From the NCBI RefSeq assembly GCF_023195515.1, contig NZ_JALPKR020000002.1:2023001-2087000 (forward strand): a DNA stretch of 64,000 nucleotides, read 5' to 3'. The translations under genes and the position numbers were made by a program. This DNA is from Variovorax sp. S12S4 (GTDB taxonomy: Bacteria > Pseudomonadota > Gammaproteobacteria > Burkholderiales > Burkholderiaceae_C). The notes under the pieces are model-generated. The model did not search any database, had not been told where the DNA came from, and saw only the letters and a program-made list of their open reading frames with translations. Shown one piece after another: positions 1 through 11,923 of the stretch (positions within the stretch are counted from its first letter, which is position 1; the number at the start of each line of letters is the position of its first letter).

Positions 1-542
1 CGCATGTCGGGCTCGGTCACGATTTCGAGCAGCGGCGTGCCGGCGCGGTTCAGGTCGATGCCGCTCTGGCCGATGAAGTCTTCGTGCAGCGACTTGCCCG
101 CGTCTTCCTCGAGGTGGGCGCGCACCAGGCGCACCGTCTTCTTTTCTTCGCCCAGGAAGAACGACACCGAACCGCCTTGCACCACCGGAATCTCGAACTG
201 GCTGATCTGGTAGCCCTTGGGGAGGTCGGGGTAGAAGTAGTTCTTGCGCGCGAACACGCTGCGCGGCGCAATGTGCGAGCCGAGCGCCAGGCCCAGCTTG
301 ATGGCGCGTTCGACCGCGCCCTTGTTCATCACGGGCAGCGTGCCGGGCAGCGCCAGGTCCACTGCGCAGGCCTGCGTGTTGGGCTCGGCGCCAAAGGCGG
401 TGGAGGCGCGGCTGAAGATCTTGCTGTTCGTCGACAGCTGCGCATGCGTCTCGAAGCCGATGATGACTTCATAGCCGCGCACCAGCGGACCGGTCGGGCG
501 GCCTTGTTGTTGTGCTTCGAAGGTGTTCACTGTCTCGCTCAT
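1..542 (-). CDS. gatB: Aspartyl/glutamyl-tRNA(Asn/Gln) amidotransferase subunit B, N-terminal part (truncated by window edge)
   Basis: GatB binds the mischarged Glu-tRNA(Gln) or Asp-tRNA(Asn) in the cytoplasmic GatCAB complex and converts it with ammonia delivered from GatA. The 180 visible residues contain the family's N-terminal signature (GFETHAQL, followed by a [13 protein letters not shown] stretch) of the GatB cradle domain; the tail domain lies outside the left edge. The ATG at 542 lies just 3' of the gatA stop codon (544-546), so the two genes are tightly coupled in a gatC-gatA-gatB operon. Family and placement are secure; only the end is unknown. Confidence 0.95.
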   Translation of the reverse strand, partial: MSETVNTFEAQQQGRPTGPLVRGYEVIIGFETHAQLSTNSKIFSRASTAFGAEPNTQACAVDLALPGTLPVMNKGAVERAIKLGLALGSHIAPRSVFARKNYFYPDLPKGYQISQFEIPVVQGGSVSFFLGEEKKTVRLVRAHLEEDAGKSLHEDFIGQSGIDLNRAGTPLLEIVTEPDM

Positions 543-543
543 T

Positions 544-2066
544 TCAGAAGCCCTCCGGCGTGCGCATGTGCCAGTCGGTGGCTTGCTGGAAGCGGTGCGC
601 TGCACCGAGCAGCTTCGCTTCGCCGAAGTAGTTGCCGATCAGCTGCAGGCCGACGGGCATGCCCGGCTTGCCGATGCCCTGCTTCGAGCCTTGCATGCCG
701 CTGTCATCGAAGCCCGCGGGCACGCTCATGCCGGGCAGGCCGGCCAGCGACGCAGGCAGCGTGAAGATGTCGGCCAGGTAATCGGCCACCGGATCGTCGC
801 CATGCTCGCCGATTTTCCAGGCGGTGGTCGGCGCGGCAGGGCCGGCGATCACGTCGCACTGCTTGAAGGCCTGCTGGAAGTCGTCGGCGATCATGCGGCG
901 CACCTTTTGCGCCTGCAGGTAGTAGGCGTCGTAGTAGCCGTGCGAGAGCACGTAGGTGCCGATCATGATGCGGCGCTTCACCTCGTCGCCGAAGCCTTCG
1001 GCGCGCGTGCGCTCGTACATGTCGCCCAGGTCCTTGTACTGCTTGGCGCGGTGGCCGAACTTCACGCCGTCGAAGCGGCTCAGGTTGCTCGACGCCTCGG
1101 CCGCGGCCAGGATGTAGTACACCGGGATCGACAGTTCGGTGCGCGGCAGGCTCACTTCGACGCGCTTTGCGCCGAGCTTCTCGTATTGCGCGAGCGCCGC
1201 ATCGACGGCGGCGCGCACGCCGGGCGCCACGCCTTCGCCGAAGAACTCCTTCGGCACGCCGATGCGCAGGCCCTCGAGCGAGTCGTTCAGCGAGCGGCTG
1301 AAGTCTTCGGCGGGCTTGTCGAGCGAGGTGGAGTCGCGGTCCAGGTCGGGGCCGCAGAACGCCGACAGCAGCAGCGCGCAGTCTTCGGCCGAGCGGGCCA
1401 TGGGGCCGGCCTGGTCGAGGCTCGATGCGAACGCCACCATGCCGTAGCGCGAGGCGCGGCCGTACGTGGGCTTGATGCCGGTAATGCCGCAGAACGAGGC
1501 CGGCTGGCGGATCGAGCCGCCGGTGTCGGTGCCGGTGGCCGCGGGGGCCAGGCGTGCCGCCACGGCCGCCGCGCTGGCGCCGGACGAGCCGCCCGGAATG
1601 CGCTCGCGGTTCCAGGGGTTTTGCACCGGCACGGCCTTGTCGTGGCCCACGGCGGGCACGGCGACGTTCTCGTTGGCCGAGCCCATGGCGAATTCGTCGC
1701 AGCTCAGCTTGCCGAGCGTGACCGCGCCGGCCTCGGCCAGGCGGCGCACCACGGTGGCATCGAAGGGTGAGCGGTAGCCCGCGAGCATCTTCGAGCCGGC
1801 GGTGGTGGCGAAATCGGTGGTAACGAAGATGTCCTTGTGCGCAATCGGCACGCCGGCCAGCGCCGGGGCATTGCCGGCGGCAAGCTGCACGTCGGCCGCG
1901 CGGGCCTGCGCCAGCGTGACTTCCTCGTTCACATCCACGAAGGTGCCGAGCGATTCGTGGGCCTTCATGCGGCCCAGGAAAACCTGGGAGGCCTCGACGG
2001 CGGACACCTTGCGGTCGGCCAGGGCCTTGGCCAGGGCGACCACGCCCATCTGATGCAATTCGCCGC

Positions 2067-2070
<4 letters not shown>
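544..2070 (-). CDS. gatA: Aspartyl/glutamyl-tRNA(Asn/Gln) amidotransferase subunit A
   Basis: GatA is the glutaminase subunit of GatCAB and supplies ammonia for transamidation. The 508-aa protein is a full-length amidase-signature enzyme: Lys79 in AHKDIF, a Gly/Ser-rich loop [10 protein letters not shown] with the probable cis-Ser at 162, and the nucleophile Ser186 in [10 protein letters not shown] form the Ser-Ser-Lys triad. Its start overlaps the gatC stop by four bases (ATGA), which implies translational coupling. Nothing unusual in length or motifs. Confidence 0.97.
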
Positions 2071-3625
<1,555 letters not shown>

Positions 3626-3644
3626 ATGCGCCACTGCCATCATC

Positions 3645-3676
3645 GGCCGGCCCTGCTTGTGCAGGCCGGCCTTTTT
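3645..3676 (+). terminator. Hairpin with T-run between mreB and mreC
   Basis: A GC-rich inverted repeat (arms 3645-3656 and 3661-3671, loop of four bases) is followed by five T residues. It lies 20 bp after the mreB stop and 33 bp before the mreC start. It has the form of an intrinsic terminator and probably acts as a partial, intra-operon one. Confidence 0.75.
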
Positions 3677-3708
3677 GCCATCTGACGTTGCACAGCCAGG
3701 CCTGAACC

Positions 3709-4674
3709 ATGCCCTTGGGCACGCTCGATCGCACAGCCCCGCCCCTGTTCAACCAGGGGCAGTCGGCCCTGAGCAAGTTGATTTTCTTCGGTGCGCTCTC
3801 GCTGTTCCTGATGGTGGCCGACGCGCGCTTTCATCTGGTTCAGCCGATCCGCGCGGCCGTCGGTGCGGTGCTCTATCCGGTGCAGTGGCTGGCGCTCAAG
3901 CCGGTGCAGTTCGTGGTGGGCGGCAGCCGCTACTTCGAAGACCTGCAAACCGCCCAGCGCAACGAAGAAGAAGCCCGCAAGGCGCTCATGCAGCAGGCCG
4001 AGCGTGCGAGCCAGGCCGACACGCTCGCGCAGGACAATGCGCGCCTTCGCGCCTTGCTCGAACTGCGCCAGACCACCCAGGCGCCGGGTCGCGCCGCCGA
4101 GGTGCTCTACGACGCCGCCGACCCGTACACCCGCAAGATCGTCATCGACCAGGGGCTCACGCACGGCGTGGCGGCCGGTTCGCCGGTGATCGACGCGGAC
4201 GGCGTGCTCGGCCAGGTGACGCAGGTGCTGCCCTTCACGAGCGAGGTCACGCTGGTGATCGACCGCGATCTTTCCATTCCCGTGCAGAACACCCGAACCG
4301 GCGTGCGCAGCGTGGCCTTCGGTGACGCGTCGGCGCACGGCGCGGGGCTGGAGCTGCGCTTCATGGCCGCCAATGCCGACCTTCAGGAGGGCGACCTGCT
4401 CTCCACCAGCGGCGTCGACGGCGTCTATCCGCCCGGCCTGCCGGTCGCGAAGATCGAGCGCATCGAGCGCCGTGCCGATTCGGCCTTTGCGCGCATCTAC
4501 TGCGTTCCGCTGGCGCGCGTGACGGCCGCGCGCTACGTGCTGGTGCTGGCGCCCACGGGAGCGCCCGCGGCACCGCCCGCGCCGGCTGCTCCCGCGCGCG
4601 GCAAGAAGCCCGAGCCCAAGCCGGCTGCCAAGGCGGACAAGGCCGACAAGAAAGCCGCGGAGCGCGCCCGATGA
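3709..4674 (+). CDS. mreC: Rod shape-determining protein MreC
   Basis: MreC is the periplasmic scaffold that links MreB to PBP2 and RodA. The 321-aa product has a short cytoplasmic head, one transmembrane segment at roughly residues 25-45, a coiled-coil region at about 75-110 (YFEDLQTAQRNEEEARKAL onwards) and the double beta-barrel domain with TSGVDGVYPPGLPVAKI near residue 235. The C-terminal 40 residues are an Ala/Pro/Lys-rich low-complexity tail, common in this family in Burkholderiales. Its stop overlaps the mreD start by four bases. Confidence 0.95.
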   Translation: MPLGTLDRTAPPLFNQGQSALSKLIFFGALSLFLMVADARFHLVQPIRAAVGAVLYPVQWLALKPVQFVVGGSRYFEDLQTAQRNEEEARKALMQQAERASQADTLAQDNARLRALLELRQTTQAPGRAAEVLYDAADPYTRKIVIDQGLTHGVAAGSPVIDADGVLGQVTQVLPFTSEVTLVIDRDLSIPVQNTRTGVRSVAFGDASAHGAGLELRFMAANADLQEGDLLSTSGVDGVYPPGLPVAKIERIERRADSAFARIYCVPLARVTAARYVLVLAPTGAPAAPPAPAAPARGKKPEPKPAAKADKADKKAAERAR

Positions 4675-5192
4675 TCAAACGCCCCGGCCAACAGCAGCTG
4701 CTGCTGCCCGTCAGCCCGCTCTTCATGTGGTCGAGCCTGGTGGTGGCGCTGCTCATCAACATGATTCCGATCGGCCGCGCGGCGTGGATGCCCGACCTGC
4801 TCGCGCTGGCCATCGTGTTCTGGGGCGTGCACCAGCCGATGCGCGTGGGCATTGGCGCGGCCTTTGTCTTCGGGCTGTGCATGGACGTGCACCAGGCGTC
4901 CATGCTGGGCCAGCATGCGCTGTCGTACACCACGCTGGGCTTCTTTGCGATCACCATCCACCGGCGCCTGCTCTGGTACCCGGTGGCTTCGCAGGCGCTG
5001 CAGGTGCTGCCGCTCTTTGCGCTCTCGCAGTTCATCGAGGTGGTGACGCGGATGATCGGCGGTGGCATCTTTCCGGGCTGGTGGGTGCTGGCCTCCCCGG
5101 TGGTCGAGGCCGCGCTGTGGCCGCTGGCAACGGCGCTGCTGCTGGCGCCCCAGCGCCGCACGCCGGAACCCGACGAGAACCGTCCGCTCTAA
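4671..5192 (+). CDS. mreD: Rod shape-determining protein MreD
   Basis: Small polytopic inner-membrane protein of the elongasome. The 173-aa product has five to six hydrophobic segments and charged residues in the loops typical of MreD (MWSSLVVALLINMIPIG, then GLCMDVHQASMLGQHAL). It overlaps mreC by four bases and is followed after 69 bp by mrdA, so it is almost certainly cotranscribed with both. Confidence 0.93.
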   Translation: MIKRPGQQQLLLPVSPLFMWSSLVVALLINMIPIGRAAWMPDLLALAIVFWGVHQPMRVGIGAAFVFGLCMDVHQASMLGQHALSYTTLGFFAITIHRRLLWYPVASQALQVLPLFALSQFIEVVTRMIGGGIFPGWWVLASPVVEAALWPLATALLLAPQRRTPEPDENRPL

Positions 5193-5261
5193 GCCCTCAC
5201 GCAATCTGCATCGCCCTACGCATTTGCCAACGCACTTGCACGCGCCTAAGCTCACCCCGCC

Positions 5262-7229
5262 ATGACCGAAATCCGCAACGTTGCCGCCGACCTCGCGCGC
5301 TTCAAGCGCCGCATGATCGTGATCGGCATGGTGGTGCTCTTCGCCTTCGGGCTGCTGGGCGCGCGGCTGTTCTACCTGCAGGTGGTGCGGCACGACGACC
5401 TGGCCGAGCAGGCCGAGAGCAACCGCACGGCCATCGTGCCGGTGGTGCCCAACCGCGGGCTCATCCTCGACCGCAACGGCATCGTGCTGGCCTCGAACTA
5501 CTCGGCCTACACGCTGGAGATCACGCCTTCCAAGGTGGGCGACGTCGAAGAGACCATCGACGCCCTGACCCAGGTGCTCGAGGTTTCGCCGCGCGACCGC
5601 CGCCGCTTCAAGCGCCTGCGGGAGGATTCGCGCAGCTTCGACTCCATTCCGATCCGCACCCGCCTGAGCGACGAGGAGGTGGCCCGTTTCGCGGCGCAGC
5701 GCTACCGCTTTCCGGGCGTGGAAATCAAGGCGCGGCTGTTCCGCAACTATCCGCATGGCGAGGTCGCCTCGCACGTGCTCGGCTACATCGGCCGCATCAA
5801 CCAGCGCGAGAAGACCGCGATGGAAGACTGGGCCGAGGAAGACCAGGCCAACTACAAGGGCACCGACTACATCGGCAAGCTCGGCATCGAGCAGAGCTAC
5901 GAAAAAACGCTGCACGGCCAGACCGGCGTCGAGCAGATGGAAACCTCGGCCGGCGGCCGCGCGGTGCGCCGGCTTGCCAGCCATCCGGCCACCCCGGGCA
6001 ATACCGTGATGCTGTCGCTCGACATCAAGCTGCAGAAGCTGGTCGAAGACATGTTCGGCGACCGCCGCGGCGCGCTGGTGGCCATCGACCCCAAGACCGG
6101 CGAGGTGCTGGCCTTCGTGAGCAAGCCGACCTTCGACCCCAACCTTTTCGTCGAAGGCATCGACACCGAAAGCTGGAAAGAGCTCAGCGAATCGCTCGAC
6201 AAGCCGCTGCTCAACCGGGCCCTGCGCGGCACCTACCCGCCCGGCTCGACCTACAAGCCCTTCATGGCACTGGCCGCACTGCAAACGGGCAAGCGCGGCG
6301 CCAGCGTGGTGGTGAACGACCCGGGGTACTTCAACTTCGGCGGCCACCGCTTCGGCAGCCCTGAAGGCAACCTGGGCGGCGTCGACATGCGGCGTTCCAT
6401 TCAGGTGTCGAGCAACATTTATTACTACTCGCTGGCCAACGAGATGGGCGTGGACCTGATCCACGACTTCATGAAGCCGCTGGGCTTCGGGCAGCTCACA
6501 GGCATCGACCTGGGCGGCGAGGTGCGCGGCGTGCTGCCCAGCACCGAGTGGAAGCGCAACGCCTACAAGCGGCCCGAGCAGAAGAAGTGGTACGCGGGCG
6601 AAACCATTTCGCTGGGCATCGGCCAGGGCTACAACACCTTCACCATGCTGCAGCTCGCGCAGGCCACGGCCATCGTGGCCGATGGCGGACTGAAGCGCAA
6701 ACCGCATCTGGTGCTGGCCACGCGAAACACGGTCAGCGGCGAGGTGGCTCCGCTGCCGCAGCCGCCGGCCGAGAACCTGGGCTACACCGCCGCCAACGTC
6801 GCGGTGATTCGCGAAGGCCTGACCAGCGTGGTGACCAGCGGCACCGCGCGCAGCGTGTTTGCCGGCGCGGGCTACCAGGCGGCCGGCAAGACGGGCACTG
6901 CGCAGGCGGTGACGCAGGCGCAGAACACCAAGTACAACGCCCGCGCGCTCGAAGAGCACCAGCGCGATCACGCACTGTTCATGGCGTTTGCGCCCGTCAA
7001 CAACCCGAAGATCGCCCTGGCGGTGATCGTCGAGAACGCCGGCTGGGGTGCCGGCGCCGCGGCGCCCATTGCGCGCCGCGTGTTCGACTACGTGTTGATG
7101 GACCAGTACCCGAGCGAGGCCGACCTGGCCGCCGTCAGGATCGGCAAGGCCGGTGCGCCGATCGGCAAGCCGCGCGTGGCGAGCGAAGTGGCTTGGCCGG
7201 TGGCCGGCACCGCTGCGGCCGCGCCCTGA
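5262..7229 (+). CDS. mrdA: Peptidoglycan D,D-transpeptidase PBP2
   Basis: PBP2 cross-links peptidoglycan during cell elongation. The 655-aa protein has a cytoplasmic tip and transmembrane anchor (about residues 20-43), a dimerisation/pedestal domain, and the transpeptidase domain with all three active-site motifs: SxxK with nucleophile Ser329 in PGSTYKP, SSN at 383-385, and KTGT at 543-546. It is the last gene of the mre cluster here. rodA, which often follows mrdA, is absent: the next gene is convergent fahA. Confidence 0.96.
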   Translation: MTEIRNVAADLARFKRRMIVIGMVVLFAFGLLGARLFYLQVVRHDDLAEQAESNRTAIVPVVPNRGLILDRNGIVLASNYSAYTLEITPSKVGDVEETIDALTQVLEVSPRDRRRFKRLREDSRSFDSIPIRTRLSDEEVARFAAQRYRFPGVEIKARLFRNYPHGEVASHVLGYIGRINQREKTAMEDWAEEDQANYKGTDYIGKLGIEQSYEKTLHGQTGVEQMETSAGGRAVRRLASHPATPGNTVMLSLDIKLQKLVEDMFGDRRGALVAIDPKTGEVLAFVSKPTFDPNLFVEGIDTESWKELSESLDKPLLNRALRGTYPPGSTYKPFMALAALQTGKRGASVVVNDPGYFNFGGHRFGSPEGNLGGVDMRRSIQVSSNIYYYSLANEMGVDLIHDFMKPLGFGQLTGIDLGGEVRGVLPSTEWKRNAYKRPEQKKWYAGETISLGIGQGYNTFTMLQLAQATAIVADGGLKRKPHLVLATRNTVSGEVAPLPQPPAENLGYTAANVAVIREGLTSVVTSGTARSVFAGAGYQAAGKTGTAQAVTQAQNTKYNARALEEHQRDHALFMAFAPVNNPKIALAVIVENAGWGAGAAAPIARRVFDYVLMDQYPSEADLAAVRIGKAGAPIGKPRVASEVAWPVAGTAAAAP

Positions 7230-7235
7230 TGGTTT

Positions 7236-7262
7236 TTCTCCCTCTCCCTCTGGGAGAGGGGA
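7236..7262. repeat. Short GC-rich palindrome between convergent mrdA and fahA
   Basis: The sequence contains CTCCCTCTCCCTCTGGGAGA and its near-complement, a hairpin with CCTCTCCC/GGGAGAGG arms. It sits in the 46-bp gap between two convergent genes and resembles the larger intergenic palindromes at 11821-11913 and 42692-42798. It may act as a bidirectional terminator or be a REP-like element; the sequence shows only the symmetry. Confidence 0.5.
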
Positions 7263-7275
7263 CAACACGCAGACC

Positions 7276-8544
<1,269 letters not shown>

Positions 8545-8584
8545 GGAATGTCTTTCTTTGGATGTGGCGTCTGCTCGTCGGCCG

Positions 8585-9907
8585 TCAGGGCTTGAAGTGG
8601 TCCTTGAGCCCGGCCCAGCAATCGGCGTAGTCGGTGTCGAGCGCGGGGCTCTGGAGCGCGAAGTTCGTCGGAATGAAGCGGTATCGGCTCTCGAACATGA
8701 AGGCCAGCGTGTTGTCGAGCTTGTGCGGCTTCAGGTCGGTGCGCGTGGCCTTGTCGAAGGCTTCCTCGTCGGGTCCGTGCGGCACCATGCAGTTGTGCAG
8801 GCTTGCGCCGCCGGGCTTGAAACCGCCCGGCTTGGCGTCGTATTCGCCGAGCACCAGGCCCATGAACTCGCTCATGAGGTTGCGGTGGAACCATGGCGGA
8901 CGGAAGGTGTTTTCCATCACCATCCAGCGCGGCGGGAAGATCACGAAGTCGCAGTTCGCGGTGCCCGGCGTGTCGCTGGGCGAGGTCAGCACGGTGAAGA
9001 TCGATGGGTCGGGGTGATCGAAGCTGATGGAGCCGATCACCATGAAGTTGGCCGTGTCGTACTTCACCGGCGCCAGGTTGCCGTGCCATGCGACCACGTT
9101 GAACGGCGACTGCCTGGTGGGCGCCTTCCAGAAGCGGCCGCCGAATTTCTTTACCAGCTCGTAGGCGCCGCCTTCTTCCTCGAAGGCCGCCACGGGCGCC
9201 TGGAAGTCGCGCGCATTGGCCAGGCCGTTCGAGCCGATGGGGCCGAGTTCGGGCAGGCGGAAATGCACACCGTAGTTCTCGCAGACATAGCCGCGCGAGA
9301 TTCCATCGGGCAATGCCACCTTGAACACCATGCCGCGCGGCAGCACCGCAATCTCGCCAGGCTTCACGTCGAGCACGCCCAGCTCGGTCGTGATCACGAG
9401 GCGGCCCTGCTGCGGCACCAGCAACATCTCGCCGTCTGCATTGACGAAGGCGCGCTTCTCCATCGAGCGGCCCGCAAGGTACATGAGCGAGCCGATGCCG
9501 ACCTGCGACTCGGCGTCGCCGTTGGCCGCAATGGTGTGCATGCCGTCGATGAAGTCCACGCCGGCCGCGCCGTCGAGCGGCATTGGATGCCAGCGCAGCG
9601 GCTCGGGCGGCAATGCGATCTCGCGGTCGGCGCCGGTGCTCCAGTGCGGCTGGGCATACGGCTGGTAGCGGCCGGACACCACCGAAGGCTGGCGGCGGTA
9701 CAGCCAGGTGCGGCGGTTTTCATGGCGCGGCGCGGTGAAGGCGGTGCCTGAAAGCAGCTCGGTGTAAAGGTCGAAGGGCGCGCGCTGCGGGTTGTTGCGG
9801 CCCTGGGGCAGCGCACCGGCCACGGCTTCGGAGGCGTACTCGTTGCCAAAGCCGCTCTGGTAGCGCCGCTCGGCATTTGGCCTGGTGTTGGCGGATGGAT
9901 TCGTCAT
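8585..9907 (-). CDS. hmgA: Homogentisate 1,2-dioxygenase
   Basis: Fe(II) enzyme that opens the ring of homogentisate to maleylacetoacetate. I start at the ATG at 9907 ([20 protein letters not shown], 440 aa) because an AGAG-type Shine-Dalgarno lies just upstream and the [13 protein letters not shown] opening is the conserved N-terminus; the frame extends 12 codons further. C-terminal features include GYHFR-type ligand region ([10 protein letters not shown]) and [20 protein letters not shown] with metal-binding His and Glu. Part of the catabolic operon reading 12883 to 7276. Confidence 0.96.
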   Translation of the reverse strand: MTNPSANTRPNAERRYQSGFGNEYASEAVAGALPQGRNNPQRAPFDLYTELLSGTAFTAPRHENRRTWLYRRQPSVVSGRYQPYAQPHWSTGADREIALPPEPLRWHPMPLDGAAGVDFIDGMHTIAANGDAESQVGIGSLMYLAGRSMEKRAFVNADGEMLLVPQQGRLVITTELGVLDVKPGEIAVLPRGMVFKVALPDGISRGYVCENYGVHFRLPELGPIGSNGLANARDFQAPVAAFEEEGGAYELVKKFGGRFWKAPTRQSPFNVVAWHGNLAPVKYDTANFMVIGSISFDHPDPSIFTVLTSPSDTPGTANCDFVIFPPRWMVMENTFRPPWFHRNLMSEFMGLVLGEYDAKPGGFKPGGASLHNCMVPHGPDEEAFDKATRTDLKPHKLDNTLAFMFESRYRFIPTNFALQSPALDTDYADCWAGLKDHFKP

Positions 9908-9949
9908 GGTTCTCTCTTCCGGAAATCGCGATGAAGTTGGCACGTGTGT

Positions 9950-10159
9950 TCAGCTGCTGCTGCGCGCGGCCTCGAAAGCCTCGCGCAGCACGGCCAGCGA
10001 GCCGACGTGGTTGGCCAGCACGAGCACGAGCCGTGCGTTGAAGGCATGGCTCTCTTCGGTGGAAAGCCCCTGGTGGGCCTCGATCAGCGCCTCGTAGAAA
10101 TCGTCGGGCGCTTCGAGGTTCGGCGTGGTGATCAGATGTGGTTGCATGGTGCTGCTCAT
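9950..10159 (-). CDS. Small DUF2783-type protein, possible MhaB-like hydroxylase partner
   Basis: A 69-aa acidic protein (MSSTMQPHLITTPNLEAPDD...) that overlaps the preceding flavin hydroxylase gene by four bases (ATGA) and precedes hmgA. From memory it fits DUF2783, a small family found beside such monooxygenases. In Pseudomonas putida U, 3-hydroxyphenylacetate 6-hydroxylase is described as a flavoprotein (MhaA) plus a small coupling protein (MhaB); size, position and operon partners fit that arrangement. The functional link is inference. No signal peptide or membrane segment. Confidence 0.7.
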   Translation of the reverse strand: MSSTMQPHLITTPNLEAPDDFYEALIEAHQGLSTEESHAFNARLVLVLANHVGSLAVLREAFEAARSSS

Positions 10160-11793
10160 CCCTTTGCCAATGCACGGTCGATCGCCGCGCGGATGTTCGC
10201 CGCCGTGGGTTGCCGCCAGCGCGCGCACACATGCTGGTCGGGCCGCAGCAGGTAGACGGTGCCGGGTAGCGCGTCGTAGCGTTGCGTCGCGAGTTCGCCT
10301 TCGCTTGTAGCGGCTTTCACGCGCACCACGTGCAGCGGAAAGTCGCATGCCATCAGCGCCTGCAGGCTGCGCTCGGCCGCTTCGCCCTGGCCGAAAACCA
10401 GCGCCGTGAACTGCGCCACATGGCATTCGCGCAGCAGCCAGCCGCTGCTGCCGTCGGCGCGCACCACGGGGGCGTCGGCCGCTGCGGCGCCTGGGACCAT
10501 CGCGCCTTCAAAGGAGTCAGTGTCGGGAGTGTTGAGCGGCGAGTCACGCAGCACCGCCGGCACCGAGAGCCGACCGCTGTTGACCAGCGTGCGCGCGAAG
10601 GCGTGGCGCTTGGTGAGCTCCAGCACCGCGTCGCGGAACAGGCGGCTCACTTCGCTCTTGGGCGTGATGAAGTCGGTCGCGCGCGTGGAGTTGCGGATGT
10701 TCTCGTCGGCCGCGAATTCGCGTTCGCTCGCGTAGCTGTCGAGCAGCGCATCGGGTGCCTCGCTCCGGAGCACGGCCGCGAGCTTCCAGGCGAGGTTGTC
10801 CGCGTCCTGCACGCCCGAGTTGGCGCCGCGCGCGCCGAAGGGCGACACGCCGTGCGCCGAGTCGCCCACGAACAGCACGCGGCCATGGCGAAAGCGCTCC
10901 ATGCGCTGGCACGCGAAGGTGTAGACGCTCGCCCAGCCGATGGTGAACTGCACGCCCTCGAATCCGATACTGTCGAGCAGTGCGCGCACGCGGGGCGTGA
11001 TGTTTTCGGGCTTGCGCTCCTCCACCGGATCGGCGTCCCAGCCGAGCTGGAAGTCTACACGCCACATGCCGTCGGCCTGCTTGTGCAGCAGCACGCTCTG
11101 GCCGGGATGGAACGGCGGGTCGAACCAGAAGCGCCGCTCCGTCGGCAGTTGCGCATCCATCGTGATGTCCGCAATCAGGAAGCGGTCGCGAAAGGTGCGG
11201 CCCTTGGCTTCGAGGCCCAGCATCTGGCGCAGGTTGGAGCGCGAGCCGTCGCAGGCGGCAACGTAGCCGGCTTGCAGCTTGTAGTCGCCTTCGGGCGTTT
11301 CCACGGTGAGAACGGCGCCGCCGTCGTTCTGCTCGATGCCTGTGACCTTGTTGTTCCAGCGCAGGTCGATCAGCGGCAGAGCCGCAGCTCGCTCGACGAG
11401 GTAGCCCTCGACGTAGTACTGCTGCAGGTTGATGAAGGCCGGGCGCTCGTGGCCGGGTTCGGGCAGCAGGTCGAAGCTGTAGACCTGCTCGTCGTGGAAG
11501 AACACCCGGCCCACGTGCCACGACACGCCCTTGCCGACCATGCGGTCGCCGCAGCCGAGGCGGTCGAACACCTCGAGCGTGCGCTTGGCAAAGCAGATCG
11601 CGCGCGAGCCGCTGGAAAGGGTGTTGTCGTTGTCGAGCAGCACCACGGGAATTTCGCGCAATGCAAGGTCGATGGCCAGCGTGAGGCCGACCGGGCCGGC
11701 GCCGACGACGACCACCGGGTGGCGGGCGGGCGTGGGCGCGTCCTGGTCGGCGTGGCGCTTGTAGTCGAAGCGCAGGCTTTGATAGTCGATCAC
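10156..11793 (-). CDS. FAD-dependent aromatic hydroxylase, probable 3-hydroxyphenylacetate 6-hydroxylase-like
   Basis: Class A flavoprotein monooxygenase of 545 aa. It has the dinucleotide fold GAGPVGLTLAIDLALRE near residue 28, a DG motif (AACDGSRSNLRQMLG) and the GD motif RVLFVGDSAHGVSPFGARG, followed by a C-terminal thioredoxin-like region. The start is a GTG at 11793, preceded at six bases by GGAG; the upstream frame runs through an intergenic palindrome and is not coding. It resembles MhpA/PheA-type hydroxylases. Because hmgA and fahA follow, the product is inferred to be homogentisate, for example from 3-hydroxyphenylacetate (MhaA-like); the exact substrate is unproven. Confidence 0.82.
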   Translation of the reverse strand: MIDYQSLRFDYKRHADQDAPTPARHPVVVVGAGPVGLTLAIDLALREIPVVLLDNDNTLSSGSRAICFAKRTLEVFDRLGCGDRMVGKGVSWHVGRVFFHDEQVYSFDLLPEPGHERPAFINLQQYYVEGYLVERAAALPLIDLRWNNKVTGIEQNDGGAVLTVETPEGDYKLQAGYVAACDGSRSNLRQMLGLEAKGRTFRDRFLIADITMDAQLPTERRFWFDPPFHPGQSVLLHKQADGMWRVDFQLGWDADPVEERKPENITPRVRALLDSIGFEGVQFTIGWASVYTFACQRMERFRHGRVLFVGDSAHGVSPFGARGANSGVQDADNLAWKLAAVLRSEAPDALLDSYASEREFAADENIRNSTRATDFITPKSEVSRLFRDAVLELTKRHAFARTLVNSGRLSVPAVLRDSPLNTPDTDSFEGAMVPGAAAADAPVVRADGSSGWLLRECHVAQFTALVFGQGEAAERSLQALMACDFPLHVVRVKAATSEGELATQRYDALPGTVYLLRPDQHVCARWRQPTAANIRAAIDRALAKG

Positions 11794-11820
11794 GTTTGTC
11801 TCCGTGTCTTTTGTCTTGCT

Positions 11821-11913
11821 CCTTCCCCCGCTGGGGGAAGGCTGGGATGGGGGCTGACGGCGCTCGTTGCCGGCGCCGCGTGCCCCACCCCAACCCTCCC
11901 CGGGAGGAGGGAG
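11821..11913. repeat. GC-rich intergenic inverted repeat
   Basis: Two arms, roughly 11821-11857 and 11880-11913, are imperfect reverse complements, each with its own inner hairpin such as CCTTCCCCCGCTGGGGGAAGG. A closely similar element lies at 42692-42798 and a short version at 7236-7262. It fills the gap between two same-strand genes of the homogentisate operon and could be an mRNA stabiliser or processing element. Dispersed repeat status is seen from the sequence; function is not. Confidence 0.65.
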
Positions 11914-11923
11914 CAATGCGGGG

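Noticed and set aside
4533-7268. 911-codon open frame antisense to mreC-mrdA
   Set aside because: Shadow of conserved plus-strand genes; no recognisable domain and no ribosome site.
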